Below are positions 1 through 10,986 of a stretch of DNA of 64,000 nt, in pieces. The translations under genes and the position numbers were made by a program. This DNA is from Anarhynchus alexandrinus (Eukaryota; Chordata; Aves; Charadriiformes; Charadriidae): assembly GCA_008711295.1 (NCBI GenBank), contig VUYV01000121.1:2727610-2791609 (forward strand), in the 5' to 3' direction. The notes below the pieces were generated by a model, which did not search any database, was not told the DNA's origin, and saw only the letters and a list, made by a program, of their open reading frames with translations. The stretch's first letter is position 1. Every line of letters begins with the position of its first letter.

Positions 1-158
1 TAAAGGAAAATTACTTTGTAATGGACGTGAGAAGAGTCCTTCTGAAACAACCAAGTGCACAGGACAAGCAAGAAGGTTTAGCATTGTTTCAGAGGGCTGC
101 AGCTCCCACCGTTTCAGGCATCTGATGTGTTTTGCACTCATGTTTTGTGTTGTTTCAG

Positions 159-331
159 CTACATATGTACCACCACCTCATTCGACCACGAAACCTGGCT
201 TCCCTGTCCCGATGAACACCAACAATCCTGGTGTTCGCAAGGCAGCTCGCTTTGGGGTTTACAGATACAACAACAGTTCCAATGACCTCTTTCTGTTTAA
301 GGAATCACAAATAAACAAAGCCATGGTACAG
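159..331 (+). CDS. CST7: CST7 exon with N-terminal cystatin segment
   Basis: A TTGTTTCAG acceptor ends at 158 and the GTAAGA donor starts at 332. The first codon is split, with one base in the missing upstream exon. The exon encodes the PGFP motif, the alpha-helix region KAARFGVYRYNN and FLFKES, and ends on the Gln that opens the QIVRG loop. NNSS offers N-glycosylation sequons. It contains no cysteine. Confidence 0.93.
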
Positions 332-1310
332 GTAAGAAGAGTCCAGACTTCTGGTGGTGGTTCTCCAAACCATTTACCAGTTGACTCTCCTACAGAGCAC
401 CTAAGACATGGGAGCCCTGATCCTCCTCAGGACAGCTATGCATGCGTAAACATAAACAGCACATGTCCCTCTATCCCATTCAACTGCTCCAGAAGAGTAC
501 ATCCCCCCAGTAATTCAACATAACACACCACCAACACACACAATTCACAGAGGTAACATTTGATTTCTAGTCAAAATTCCGGCATCCCTTTCCCCCGCCC
601 TTATTTCAACAGAAGAAACTACTTTCTCTAGATTGTCAGAGGGCTGAAATACATGCTCCATGTGGAAATTGGACGCACTGAGTGTGAGAAGAGAGAGCAC
701 TCCAGCCTGGACAGCTGTCACTTCCAGAAGAAAAAAAGCCTGCAACAGGTATGTGTCCAATTCCTTCGGGGTACCCAGTAAGTGCAGGTGATTCTTGGCC
801 ATCTCTAGCTGCGTAGTCACCTTCAGACCAGCTCTGTCATGTCCCCACAGATGTACAAACCTCCTCTGTGCAGAGGCAGCTGGGGTGAGGCAGGGTTATC
901 AGTACAAGCAGCGTAGGATCTCTCATGCATCCAGAGCCAGTTCCCGTCTGCAAGGAGTTGAACAAGACACAGCCATCTAGCTCATATTCCTGGATAAATG
1001 AGTGAAATTGTGCAGAAATAGAGTATGTGCTAAATAGAGCGATTTCCTGGGTGGGGAAAATCCTTACAGGGGCTTTCCCACTAAGATACAATTACTTAGC
1101 AAACAGTACTTTTCCCAGGATAAAGGGGGGAAACAAAAAGATGCTGTTCTCTCCTACCCCATCATGGCCCAGAATGCTGAGAACCACCAGCAGCCACCTG
1201 AACTTTTTCACCAATTCCCCTTTTATTTGCAGATACTGAGATGCTATTTTGAGGTCTGGATAATGCCTTGGTTACATAAAGCATATGTCCCCGTTGCTCT
1301 TTGTCACTGA
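159..1310 (+). CDS. CST7: Cystatin F (CST7), visible exons, 5' end outside window
   Basis: This is the 3' part of a type 2 cystatin gene. Joining 159-331, 632-748 and 1233-1310 gives one unbroken frame ending in TGA. Cystatin F is a secreted and endolysosomal inhibitor of papain-family cathepsins, mainly in immune cells. The family marks are visible. The first papain-binding loop reads QIVRG and spans the first junction. The second binding loop has the Pro-Trp pair in IMPWL. Both conserved disulphide pairs are present: two cysteines in the middle exon and two in the last. PGFP near the N-terminus and the FLFKES segment point to cystatin F rather than cystatin C. The signal-peptide exon must lie before base 1. 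Two cysteines known to link the human dimer are not seen. All three exons have consensus AG acceptors, and the two internal donors are GT. Confidence 0.93.
632..748 (+). CDS. CST7: CST7 exon with QxVxG loop and first disulphide
   Basis: The exon is 39 whole codons between a TCTCTAG acceptor and a GTATGT donor. It starts with IVRGLKYMLHVEIGRTEC, which completes the cathepsin-binding loop. Two cysteines (RTEC and SCHFQ) would form the first conserved cystatin disulphide. Confidence 0.95.
1233..1310 (+). CDS. CST7: CST7 last coding exon
   Basis: A TTTATTTGCAG acceptor precedes 25 codons and a TGA at 1308-1310. The peptide RCYFEVWIMPWLHK carries the Pro-Trp hairpin that enters the protease cleft. 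The exon ends in ALCH, so the second conserved disulphide pair is complete. Confidence 0.95.
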   Translation: MLRCYFEVWIMPWLHKAYVPVALCH

Positions 1311-2300
1311 CTCACCTTTCCCATGAGAGCCTGACTTACGGGAGATCTACCACCATGAGTTTTTCCTTGCCTGGACTGTCGAGACCAAAATGGAAGCGAG
1401 AAACGGCTGTACAGAATTGCCACAGAACTCTTCTGTCAAAGCACATGGTTGTTTTTCTCCCTTAGAAAGATGCTCAAAATGAGTGACAAAGAAAAGACCT
1501 GCCATGACTGTATTTATTGCAATCCAGTTGTGTTTCTCTTTTTCCAAATCTAAACTGCAGATGAGAGCGTGTTGTCATTCATTCAGTAGACAGCCATCCA
1601 TGCTTTTGCTGAATTTCCAAGCAGCGTGAACACACCCAGGAAGCTCTGTTGGACTTTATTCTGTGATGAATCTTCACACAGCTATGATGTAAACAAGTCT
1701 AAATCACAGCACATGTGACTAAAACACTGAAGAAAGCTTTACACCAATGGGATATTTTGCCTGGGGATACACACACACGCGTGTACACACACACACACAC
1801 AGAGTCTTAAGAGTCTCCAGTGCTAGAGAAGAGGTTAGATGTATCTGTCAGGAATGTGTGAGGTAGAGTTGTTATTTCTTCAAGACAGGATTATGGATGA
1901 GGCTGTCTTGGAACACACCCACAGCCCAGAAATTACACAGCCTAACTAGTGCTTCTACTTTAATCAAAAGCTAATCTATGCTATGAAAGGGCATGACTGC
2001 AAATGCCAAGACGAATAAACCCAATCATGTTCCTAAAGCATATTTTTGCTGAGGTTAAATAATGTAGTTTCATTTAGGTTAACACAAGACATTTAATCTC
2101 TGGCTGACCACAGTTTATATTCAAGTTTAGCAGAATGATGGTCTTCTCTAGGTGGGCATCTACCATTCCTTCAGCCTTCATTCTTCATGCATGGTCAGAT
2201 TATTGCTTACACTGGACTAAGGCTCTTATTTGGAAGGATTTGGGCAACTGCTCCCTTAAAACAGCAATAAAGTCTGGGCCTGTGTTCAGTCATATACAGA
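1311..2300 (+). other. CST7 3' UTR and candidate polyadenylation signals
   Basis: This non-coding stretch follows the CST7 stop. Two AATAAA hexamers lie on the sense strand, at 2014-2019 and 2266-2271. They would give 3' UTRs of roughly 0.7 or 1.0 kb. Which one is used cannot be told from sequence. The stretch includes the CA repeat near 1.77 kb. Confidence 0.4.
1769..1801. repeat. (CA)n microsatellite with ACGCGT centre
   Basis: Two runs of alternating AC flank ACGCGTGT, so the whole tract alternates purine and pyrimidine for about 33 bases. It is a simple repeat of the kind that varies in length and can adopt Z-form DNA. Confidence 0.85.
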
Positions 2301-2452
2301 CCAACACCTATAAATGGATAGGTCCCTGACCTAAGCTATGAAGAACACTTTCTTTCCACAAACACGCCTTTTCTTCTGATAGTTGTTGCCTTTCTGCAGC
2401 AATATTTCAACTCCTATTAGCAGTGACACCCACACCTTCAGCCTTTATAACA

Positions 2453-3225
2453 ACCTTATGAAGGTCAACAAGAACAAGCATTAAGGTCTTGTACCTCAGA
2501 AAACATACTCCAGGAGTGCAGCACAGACTGGGATCTACCTGGCTGGAGAGCAGCTCTATGGAAAGGGACCCGGTGGACAACAAGCTTAATATGAGCGAAC
2601 AGTATGCTGTGGTGGTTAAGACAGCACACAGGATGCTGGGTTGCATCAACAAGGGCATCACCAGCAGAGATAAAGAAGTCATTATCCCACTCTACTCAGC
2701 ACTTGTCAGGCCACACCTGGAATCCTGTGTTCAGTTTTGGTCTCCACTATACAAAAAAGATGTGGACAGGCTGGAGAGGGTCCAGAGAAGGGCCACCAGG
2801 ATGATCAAAGGACTGGGAAGCCTGCCACAGGAGGAAAGGCTGAGAGAATTGGGTTTGTTCAGCCTTGAGAAAAGAAGGCTTATGGGAGACCTTATCACCA
2901 TGTTCCAGTATTTAAAGGGTGGCTACAGAAAGGATGGAGACTCCCTTTTTACAAGGAGTCCCATGGAAAAGACAAGGGGTAATGGGTACAAGTTACTCCT
3001 GGGGAGATTCCGATTGGACACAAGAGGAAAATTTTTCCCGATGAGAACAATCAGCCATTGGAATAATCTCCCCGGGGAAGTGGTGGATTCCCCGTCATTG
3101 GACACACTTCAGATTCAGCTGGACAGGGTGCTGGGCTATGTTGTCTAGACCGTGCTTTTGCCAAAAAAGATTGGATCAGATGATCCTTGAGGTCCCTTCC
3201 AACCTGGGATTCTATGATTCTATGA
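2453..3225 (+). mobile_element. CR1 LINE, 5'-truncated, 3' end complete
   Basis: This is the 3' end of a chicken-repeat-1 non-LTR retrotransposon. A frame open from about 2460 to the TAG at 3146-3148 encodes the carboxy-terminal part of the CR1 ORF2 protein. It has the familiar segments [45 protein letters not shown] and HWNNLP. The 3' tail has the conserved GATCAGATGATCCTTGAGGT-type segment. It finishes with two copies of ATTCTATG at 3209-3224. The endonuclease and most of the reverse transcriptase are missing, as is usual for CR1. One extra base near 2480 shifts the frame relative to the family pattern. The copy cannot move by itself. It lies between CST7 and APMAP, in the CST7 direction. 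Confidence 0.93.
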
Positions 3226-6200
3226 ACCATTCAGTCAAGAAAGGCCAGTGAAGGGCTCCAGGCCAAGGTCCTGGGATCTTAAGACAGATGGATCTAGTAA
3301 CAGCATATTTGAGGTCTCTGCTCCAAGTAATCCCAAAGCAAACGTTTGCAGCCTGGGCAAATCTCAAATTTTGCTTCAGAAACATCACTTATGATGACCA
3401 GGTGGCCCAGCAGCAGTTCAAATTCAGCATCCACTGCCGGAGAGACAGCTGTGCTGCATCTTATCTTTAGAGGCGACAGTCTCTTAGCTTGAAAAAAAAG
3501 TGCTCAAAAGAAACGTCCAGAAGGGCCATGGATGGATGTAGTGCAGTGCTACATTCATTCATCACACAACCCACCATTAACAGCCTGATGCCAAAGACAA
3601 GGAAAAAAAAAAGCCAACTATGGTGGCTCGAATTGTCCACCAAGCAGGGAAGCCAAGCCACAGCTAAGTTTATGAGGGAAAGAGGAGCCAGCAGGAGCTG
3701 CTCTCCAAATCTCAAAGGGGTTAGCAATGGTCTCAATCTCTCTTCCCCTTCAGCATGGTGCTTCACACAGTGCCAAGGGCTTCCAGCCAGGCTGTCAGCT
3801 CCAGGCAGCCTGGGCCCAGAGCAGGCCAGATGGATCCACATTTCTTCCTTCAGCCAGCAGGACAGCCGGGTGCTCAGCAATAGATGTCTCAGCTGGACAA
3901 GAAAGCAGCATACAACCAGCTTGGGTCTGTGCAGAGATTCATGCAGGCAGTGAGCACACCACAGAACAGTCTCCCATGTGTGACCCTTCAAGCCCCTAGC
4001 ATAAAGGGCTTCACCTCAGCCTCCTCACCAAGCCAATTCCCCATTTGTCAAAAAACCAAAAAAGTTAAAGCCAGGTGAACCTGGCATCATGCAGACTGAC
4101 AAACCCAAAACGGTCTTGCTGCTCTCAAGGAAAATGCAGCAAGATGGTTCAGATCTCTCTATCCAGACAGGCTTGTTTGGAAGCATGTTTTACATAAAAC
4201 TGTTGCCAGCATTTACTGCAACACAGATGAGCTCACTGCAACCAACACAGTGGGAAAGGAGACAAGCACCTTCTCAGAAAGACAGATTAGCCTTATGTTT
4301 ACAGCTGCCGCAAAGTGTTTACTATAACATTACAATAAGAAAGGCACACTGGAATAGCAGCATCCATCATCCCCCCCCCCAAGGTAACAGAGTTATCATG
4401 AGCACCAAACAAAGGAGCAGAGCTAAAGTCAACTGAGCTCTTTGTACCACTCCAGAGCACTTGTCCAGGAAGGATTTTGGCAATTACAGTCTTGCATTGG
4501 GAGAACACTGCTAGCACTGACCTAAAGAACTGCAGCTAAGTACCATTTAATCACAATGACATGTAGCAATCAAAAAGCCAATGTCTCTGCTCTCTGCATC
4601 CTTGCTAGAATTTACAACAAGGTTAACTATTCACCAGTTCACTCCAAGGAGTCCTTGCAGAGCTTGCTGAGGCTCTGACATCTATTCCATGCTACAGAGG
4701 TAATTAAATAAATATTTCTAGTAAAGATTTAGGGTATGAGGAGAGAAGAGAAAGTTGTTCCTGCCAGCCCCAGATGCTGGAGAAAAAGGAACAATCCCAG
4801 CAGTGACATTAAGAGTTTCTGGGACAAACAAAGCTGGTGCTTCAGAGGTATGGGTTCATGCAAGCATGCTACAAACAAGCTGAAGGAGCAGCTTCCTTCA
4901 GCTTCAAATGTCTCTCTGGTATTCTGGAAGCACTGGCCTCAGTGCACGACATACTTTCTTGGCTCACCTGCTTAGGAGGATACTTAGCCTCATCTGAAGA
5001 AGAGTTCCCTAATAGTCTGCAAGAGGGACTGGCTGCACACTGAGGAGACCTCCATGCACACAGTGCTACTCAAACCAAGCTAGCCTGCATTTCACCAGAG
5101 CTTCACAGGGCCCAGTGATCCTCACATGGAGATATGCATTTGCTCAAAAGCTTTGCTATGCAAATATTTCTTTTCTCGCACTCCCACTTTTTAAATTGCA
5201 TAGGAAACAAACCACCTGCCACCAAAATATAAAGCATTGCTGACCGATGGGCTTCCCACTTTGCATTCTCTTCACATCAGCAGCTCCACATCAAGGACCT
5301 GGAAGGCCTTTCAATACCAGTTGTACCTGATTTCACAAGGTGACTGACTTCTGGGACCCACTGACAGCTGTGGGAATCACATGCAGCTGCACAGAACCAA
5401 GACAAGGTTTAACTGGCAGCAGCTAGATAAGGAGACTTCTGCTGGTTGGGAGGAAAAAACTTGTATATGGCTAAGTACAATCTCTTACTGCTAAATTTTT
5501 CAGTCCTTACCTCTAACAGAGCAGCAAAATGAGCTGTCCCATGTGCTTATTCTTTCTCAGCACTCTTTTCTAAGCAAGCTAGATGAGAAGGTCCAAGTGT
5601 CAGCATCATCAGATCTCTTGTGAACACTGAGCAGACAGACCCAGAAGCTTAGAAGGTCATTATCTCATCTGTAAAGGTTACTGACACAAAGCAGATTCCA
5701 ATTTAAAGGGATCGGATTTGCACTTTGCAATCACTTTCATCAGCTGTTCACAGTGAGATACCAACCTTTGTGTAAAAGTGTCAGGGGCATACATGAGTTA
5801 TCTTCCAGCAGCTCTAGTATAGAAGTTTGCTCCAGAAAAGTGACAGGGCAGTTAGCTGTGGAACAGCATTTTAAATAGCTTCAGCAAAATATTCTTGATA
5901 TTTGTTCAGTGCAGAAACATCTGTTCCACCAACAAGGCAAAACAAAACATACCTTTAAAATGCACAGCTGTGTTGTACTCCAGCTCAGTTCCTTCTCCTT
6001 CAGCTGTTTTACTGCAAGGCTTTACACTAAAGCAAAGATTTCCCCAAGCCCTTCAGGAGATCAGACACTGTTCTCCAATTCCACATCCCAAAAGAAGCTT
6101 GGGTAAAACACAGAAAGCATCCTCAGGCTCTTCTGGTAGTTGGGCAGAGAAGGTTTCCTCCTTTCTTAGGGAGCCACAACCCCTTTCTCCTGCCACCATA

Positions 6201-9200
6201 AAACAATCTTGCCTTAACAAGATCTTTGGAATGCTCCTGCTTCTTCCAGTGTTGGCAATGTGTCCACACTAGGGAAGAGCCAGCCTCAGAGCTGCAAAGG
6301 TGTCACATTCCTGCACTGATACCATCAAGCAAGAAGACAGATCTGGTTTTCTCCAAGCCTGACTTGTTCCAGCTTTCCCCATTGCTCAAGGCAGATGTGT
6401 CACCATCCATCTGAAACTGTTACATGCCATTGACTCACGCCTCTGTGGAAGCAGAACAAGCCCATAAAAGCAGTCTTCACAGGAACACCAAGAGGAGTTT
6501 ATGCCAGTTTGTTTATTCCATGGGCATTTTAACGCTGCTGCATTACTCTGGGGGGACTGCATTTCAGGAACCGTCAGGGATTAACAGCACCTGAGCTTCT
6601 ATGAAAATACTGTTGTTAAGCATCCCTTATGCTTAGTAATGAAAGAGCTGTATGTCAGTCAACCTGTTTCATCTGGGTTCTACAGCAGACCACCCCACTT
6701 CTGCATACAAAGGATAGATGATCAGGATCCAGCACAGCACCAGGAATGGAAGCCAACACCATATGAGCTCAGGAAAGGCACTCCTTTCAGCTTCTGCAGA
6801 CTCTGGATCTCCTTGGACTGGAGGTATGCAGACCCTGCACTCAGATACACGTCATAAGGTCCTTCAACTGCACAATGACACTTCTACTGGCTACTGCAGT
6901 TCCACCCTGGTCCCCCACCAGTGTTGCAGCCATCATGACAATAACTGGCCTCCTTTCAATTTTACTGACCATGGAGGCATTGGCAATCTTGAGCCAGACA
7001 TCTCTCTCACAAGGAAGAGTCAAGTATACCGATTTTCTCTTAGACTTTGGTGCCTCACATGCCACCATCACGCTCTGCTTCAGGCTGAGCTCTAACTTGC
7101 AGGGCCAAGCACAGCGCTGAAAAACCTTCCAGACAAGTTTCAGGTCATTATCAAAACACAGGAGACAGCCAGATCACCTCCCTCTGAGAAAAAGACTGAC
7201 CCATATTTATATCCCTAAAGCTCTAGCTTAAATGAAACGTTAAGGTTCTTATGACAAATGAAATACCAATGGCCTGGTTAAGCAGCCTGTCCCCATGCAA
7301 AGTTTGTTGCTTAGAATGATATTAAGTTGTGCCACCTCCCACAGTTTACATTTGGTGCTTTAGAGACTTCAGTGGTCTTTATTTTTTTTAAGGGAACTGC
7401 TGACTGGCTGGACCTGTACGCCATGAACTCTATTTGTAGAGGCTGGACAGACAGGCTTTATTCATTCTGAGAAATTAAATTGAGAAGAACTGCACACTCT
7501 GTCCAAAGGCTTAACCTTTAGACAAACTCATTTAGACTGCCAGCTATTCAGCTACTTTCCAATGAAGCACAGACAAGAACAATGAAAAATTTCTATTGCC
7601 CAGGGCAGATACAACAATAGGCAGGGCAAGACATCAAAAACTGTAGAGACTTTTATGGGCACAAATTCCTGCTTGCCTCTGAACCCCACACCCAGAATTC
7701 ACCTCCTGCCCTCAGTGCAGAGCCTGCCTTTTGTGTGCCTGCAGTTTCTAATGCGGCCGTATCTAGAGGCTCACTCTGCATAGCTGGAGAGATCTGGCCA
7801 GCAAAGAACCCGGACCACCAGCCAGAAAGGAGAATTAGAGACTGAACTCCCATTAGACACCAGGGTCAACAAAGAACCCAAGTGCCCAAGGCATCAGCTC
7901 AGCTTCCTCTGTGCTACAGCACTAGCCTTCAGCACTGTCTTGCTGCATTTTATAGACAAATTGCTCCTATGGGTAGACTCTTGTGCAGACAGCTCCAATA
8001 TCTTCATGGTGTCCAGACTCCTTTCCTGACTGTGGCACTTGACAGAACAACCCTCCCTGCTACCACAGGATTAAGAGAAGAGCTCAGAAGACAACAGCCC
8101 CAGTGAACATGGGCACTAGCTATCTCCAGGTTAGGGGAAGCTGCGTCTGGGCTTCAGTTCTGCCATGATTAACCATTTCTAGTCTTCTTGCATCTGCTCC
8201 TGAGATGCTTACGCCTGGCCACTCTCTGATAGCTTGGACTATACTGCTCAAAAGTCACACCAGACAAAGAAACACCCTGTTAGATACCTCTTATATTTGG
8301 CATTCTCTTTTCCCCTTCCCCAAGAAAAGCAAGTTATTCACATGACCTGTGAATAGGTCTAGGTCTGCTGTACTTGCTACAGAGCTCAGAGAGAACTAAA
8401 AAAGACTCAAAAACTTCCTGATGGGACCACAGGATCATCAGTATACCAAGTTAGTCTCCAACAGTGGCCAGGAAAGAGCGAGGGGGTGAAAGAGTAGAAA
8501 GGATCAGAACCAAAAAACTCTCAAGAGACGACTCTTCATATGTCTCATCCCTCTTGAGCATCAGCAGCACTACAACTTACTTTCTTTCACACTTCATAAC
8601 TACAGGGACAGTGTCTTAAAAGGGAATTAGTCACACAAAAGCCATCGCATTTGGCATACCAAACCAGCCAAGGTCTACTTCACTACAAAAGTCAGCACAA
8701 GTTATTCAGTTAGGTACTTTGGCAAATGAATCACTAGAGGTTACTATGCAACAACAGGCAAAGCCGTGCTTGCCCCAAGGCTACCAAAGCACCAGCATGA
8801 AACAAGCCCTACAACAGGCTTGCTTTTACAAGCCCAATTCAAGATCTCACCAAGTTCAGCTTTCATATCTTACCAGAATGGGACAAAGAGCTGCAAGGGC
8901 TGGCAGAGCAATGCTAAGCAGCTGATGTTTCAATAGCCTGCCCTGTGCTGGGTTTCCCCAGAAAGAGATGTTCCAAGCATGTCCCATTCTCAGCCCTTCA
9001 GAGTTCCAATAGCAACAAGTCTGTCCCCCACCAGGCAGGTCACACCTCTCCAGCCTTTCAGACTTATCACAGTATCACTCCATCTCTGTCCACAAACTAT
9101 TATGGGCTCATTAAGGGCTACACAGGGCACATCCTGCAGCAACTCATCTACCTAGGCTTCTTTTGTCTCTTATTGAGCTCCCTCCCAAATCCAGTAACCA

Positions 9201-10758
9201 CCAGGTCAAGCAAAAAGGCTTGCAGCCCCTGGCCAGTACAGAACAAGTCAGCCTGATCCAGCAACCATCAACCACAGGACTGCTACAGCCGGGTAGTAAC
9301 ACAGAACAAGGTGACAGAAAAATCACTGACAGAAAAGTATCACTTTCATTTGCATATCCCTCCATTAATAAAGACACACACAGAAAGCCAGTGAAAGCAG
9401 GTAACATTTTTAAAGTCATCTTCCCCTTCTCTGGTACTTTTCATTATATATCAAGCAAATCTTGATTATTTCCTTTTCAAAGGTGAGGAAATTAAGCAAC
9501 AGTATAAGTTATGCTTGACTATCACCCAGTGGCAGAAAAAGAGAGAGCAGCAAAGTCTTCAATCCCAGAGCATGAATTAATCCACTAAATCACACGGCTG
9601 CTGAAGTAACGCCTTTAGTTCTTCAAGATGCAAAATCTCGTATTTAAAATGTAACAGCACTCCCCTTCCTTTGTAGTAGTTGACAGAAAAGCATTCTCTG
9701 GATTTACCAAGCAGAGTATCTGTTAATAGAGGAAGTAAACCATTTCATCTGGAGATGCCAGAAATGATCCATGAACTACTATCGCAGTCCAAGATTTTCC
9801 ACCAAAGCCTTCCTCGTCCACTATTACTGTATTTTACAGGGGCCCTTTCAATCCACATCCATCTTCAGGCACCAACCTTCCCCCAAACATTTACCACTTC
9901 TCCATAAACAGCACGCTGAAGAGGATTCCTGTAGCTGTCCCTCCTCCCTCCCATGTCTCTCAGGAATGGCCACCTACATAATGAACAGGAAACTTATAGG
10001 ACCTGGTAAACACAGAGGAAATACTACAAGTGACCCTTTTTGAACCCGCTGGAACTGGTCTTTAATAACATAGAAAATGCAACTTCCATTCATCATCTGA
10101 CTACAATGCTATAAAGAAACACAGGAGCCCACAGATAATGATCAAATTTGATTCTGCATGTTGATTAACAGTTAATTGTAGTGTCTGATGTTGATTACAC
10201 AGGCTGGAATTGAAGAAACCCAAATGGTATAAGTAGATTTCCAGGCATGTTCTGGATGTTGCTGCCTCTACCACAGCACCATGGTATGACATTAGAACGT
10301 GCACTGTAACCACTCCTAAACAGGAGGTTCTAAAACAGAAATAAACACATGCAAGACATCTCTTCAATCCAAATCATACACAATAAAATTCCATACATCA
10401 CAAATCCTTCCAGTGTAAGAAGACATACAGTTGCATTAAAGGTGACAGATGATGTCTGTTTCAGATGACTCCAAACAGGGCTGGGCATGGAAAAGCAATG
10501 GATTTTCTTTAAGGAGCATGTAACCGTATGAAGATGCCCCACCATACTCCTCAGATGCTAATAACTACGCATGCCCACTCCAAAGCAAGAGCAGTCAAAC
10601 TATGGAAGAGGACAGGTACAGCAAGCTGTACATTTTCCTATGGCAACAGAACAGTGCTACTGCACGTTAACAGACTGTCTTTCACTTTTTGTCCTTGGTC
10701 ACACACTGCCTCAAGCACATTTTCTTCATACCTCTGGAGTATTTTAGGACAGCGGCAC
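3226..10758. other. Intergenic region between CST7 and APMAP
   Basis: I find no exon of a known family, no RNA gene and no clear transposon here. Several open frames reach 100-170 codons on both strands (for example 3467-3991 minus and 3489-3953 plus), but they overlap each other and match nothing I recognise. Simple features are a C10 run near 4371 and TTTATT, the reverse complement of AATAAA, near 7378 and 7457. Part of 9-10.7 kb could be APMAP 3' UTR. Confidence 0.5.
10061..10066 (-). promoter_or_regulatory. Candidate distal APMAP polyadenylation signal ATTAAA
   Basis: TTTAAT on the plus strand reads ATTAAA on the gene strand, about 710 bases past the APMAP stop. This would give a 3' UTR of more usual length than the proximal AATAAA does. 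It is only a hexamer match. Confidence 0.25.
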
Positions 10759-10764
10759 TTTATT
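10759..10764 (-). promoter_or_regulatory. AATAAA 12 bases after the APMAP stop codon
   Basis: TTTATT on plus reads AATAAA on the gene strand, separated by 12 bases from the TAA at 10779-10777. If used, cleavage would leave a 3' UTR of only a few dozen bases. The hexamer is certain; its use is not known. Confidence 0.4.
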
Positions 10765-10776
10765 ATGGATGGTCAG

Positions 10777-10986
10777 TTAAACATGCTGAAGATTAAGTCT
10801 GCAAATAAACGGAGACCGGAAGGAGCCCAGGTAAAGATATCCATTGTGCTCATGTGCCTCGCTAACATAAGCTACCGTCACTCCATTGGGATCATGAAAG
10901 CTTCTTTTGTAGGATCCTGTCTCACTAAGTTCAACCACAAGGCTATATTTGGGCACAAACTTTGTCACGGTTTCCTGACTCAGCAA
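10777..10986 (-). CDS. APMAP: APMAP exon 9 (C-terminus)
   Basis: A CTTTTAG acceptor precedes TTG-CTG-AGT. It encodes residues 344-412: LLSQETVTKFVPKYSLVVEL, HDPNGVTVAYVSEAHEH and the last blade GYLYLGSFRSPFICRL, then LQHV and TAA. Confidence 0.96.
   Translation of the reverse strand: MLSQETVTKFVPKYSLVVELSETGSYKRSFHDPNGVTVAYVSEAHEHNGYLYLGSFRSPFICRLNLQHV

Noticed and set aside
3467..3991. Overlapping open frames of 174 (minus) and 154 (plus) codons
   Set aside because: They mirror each other, have no family resemblance, and no splice-linked exons nearby. Chance open frames are expected in this length of sequence.
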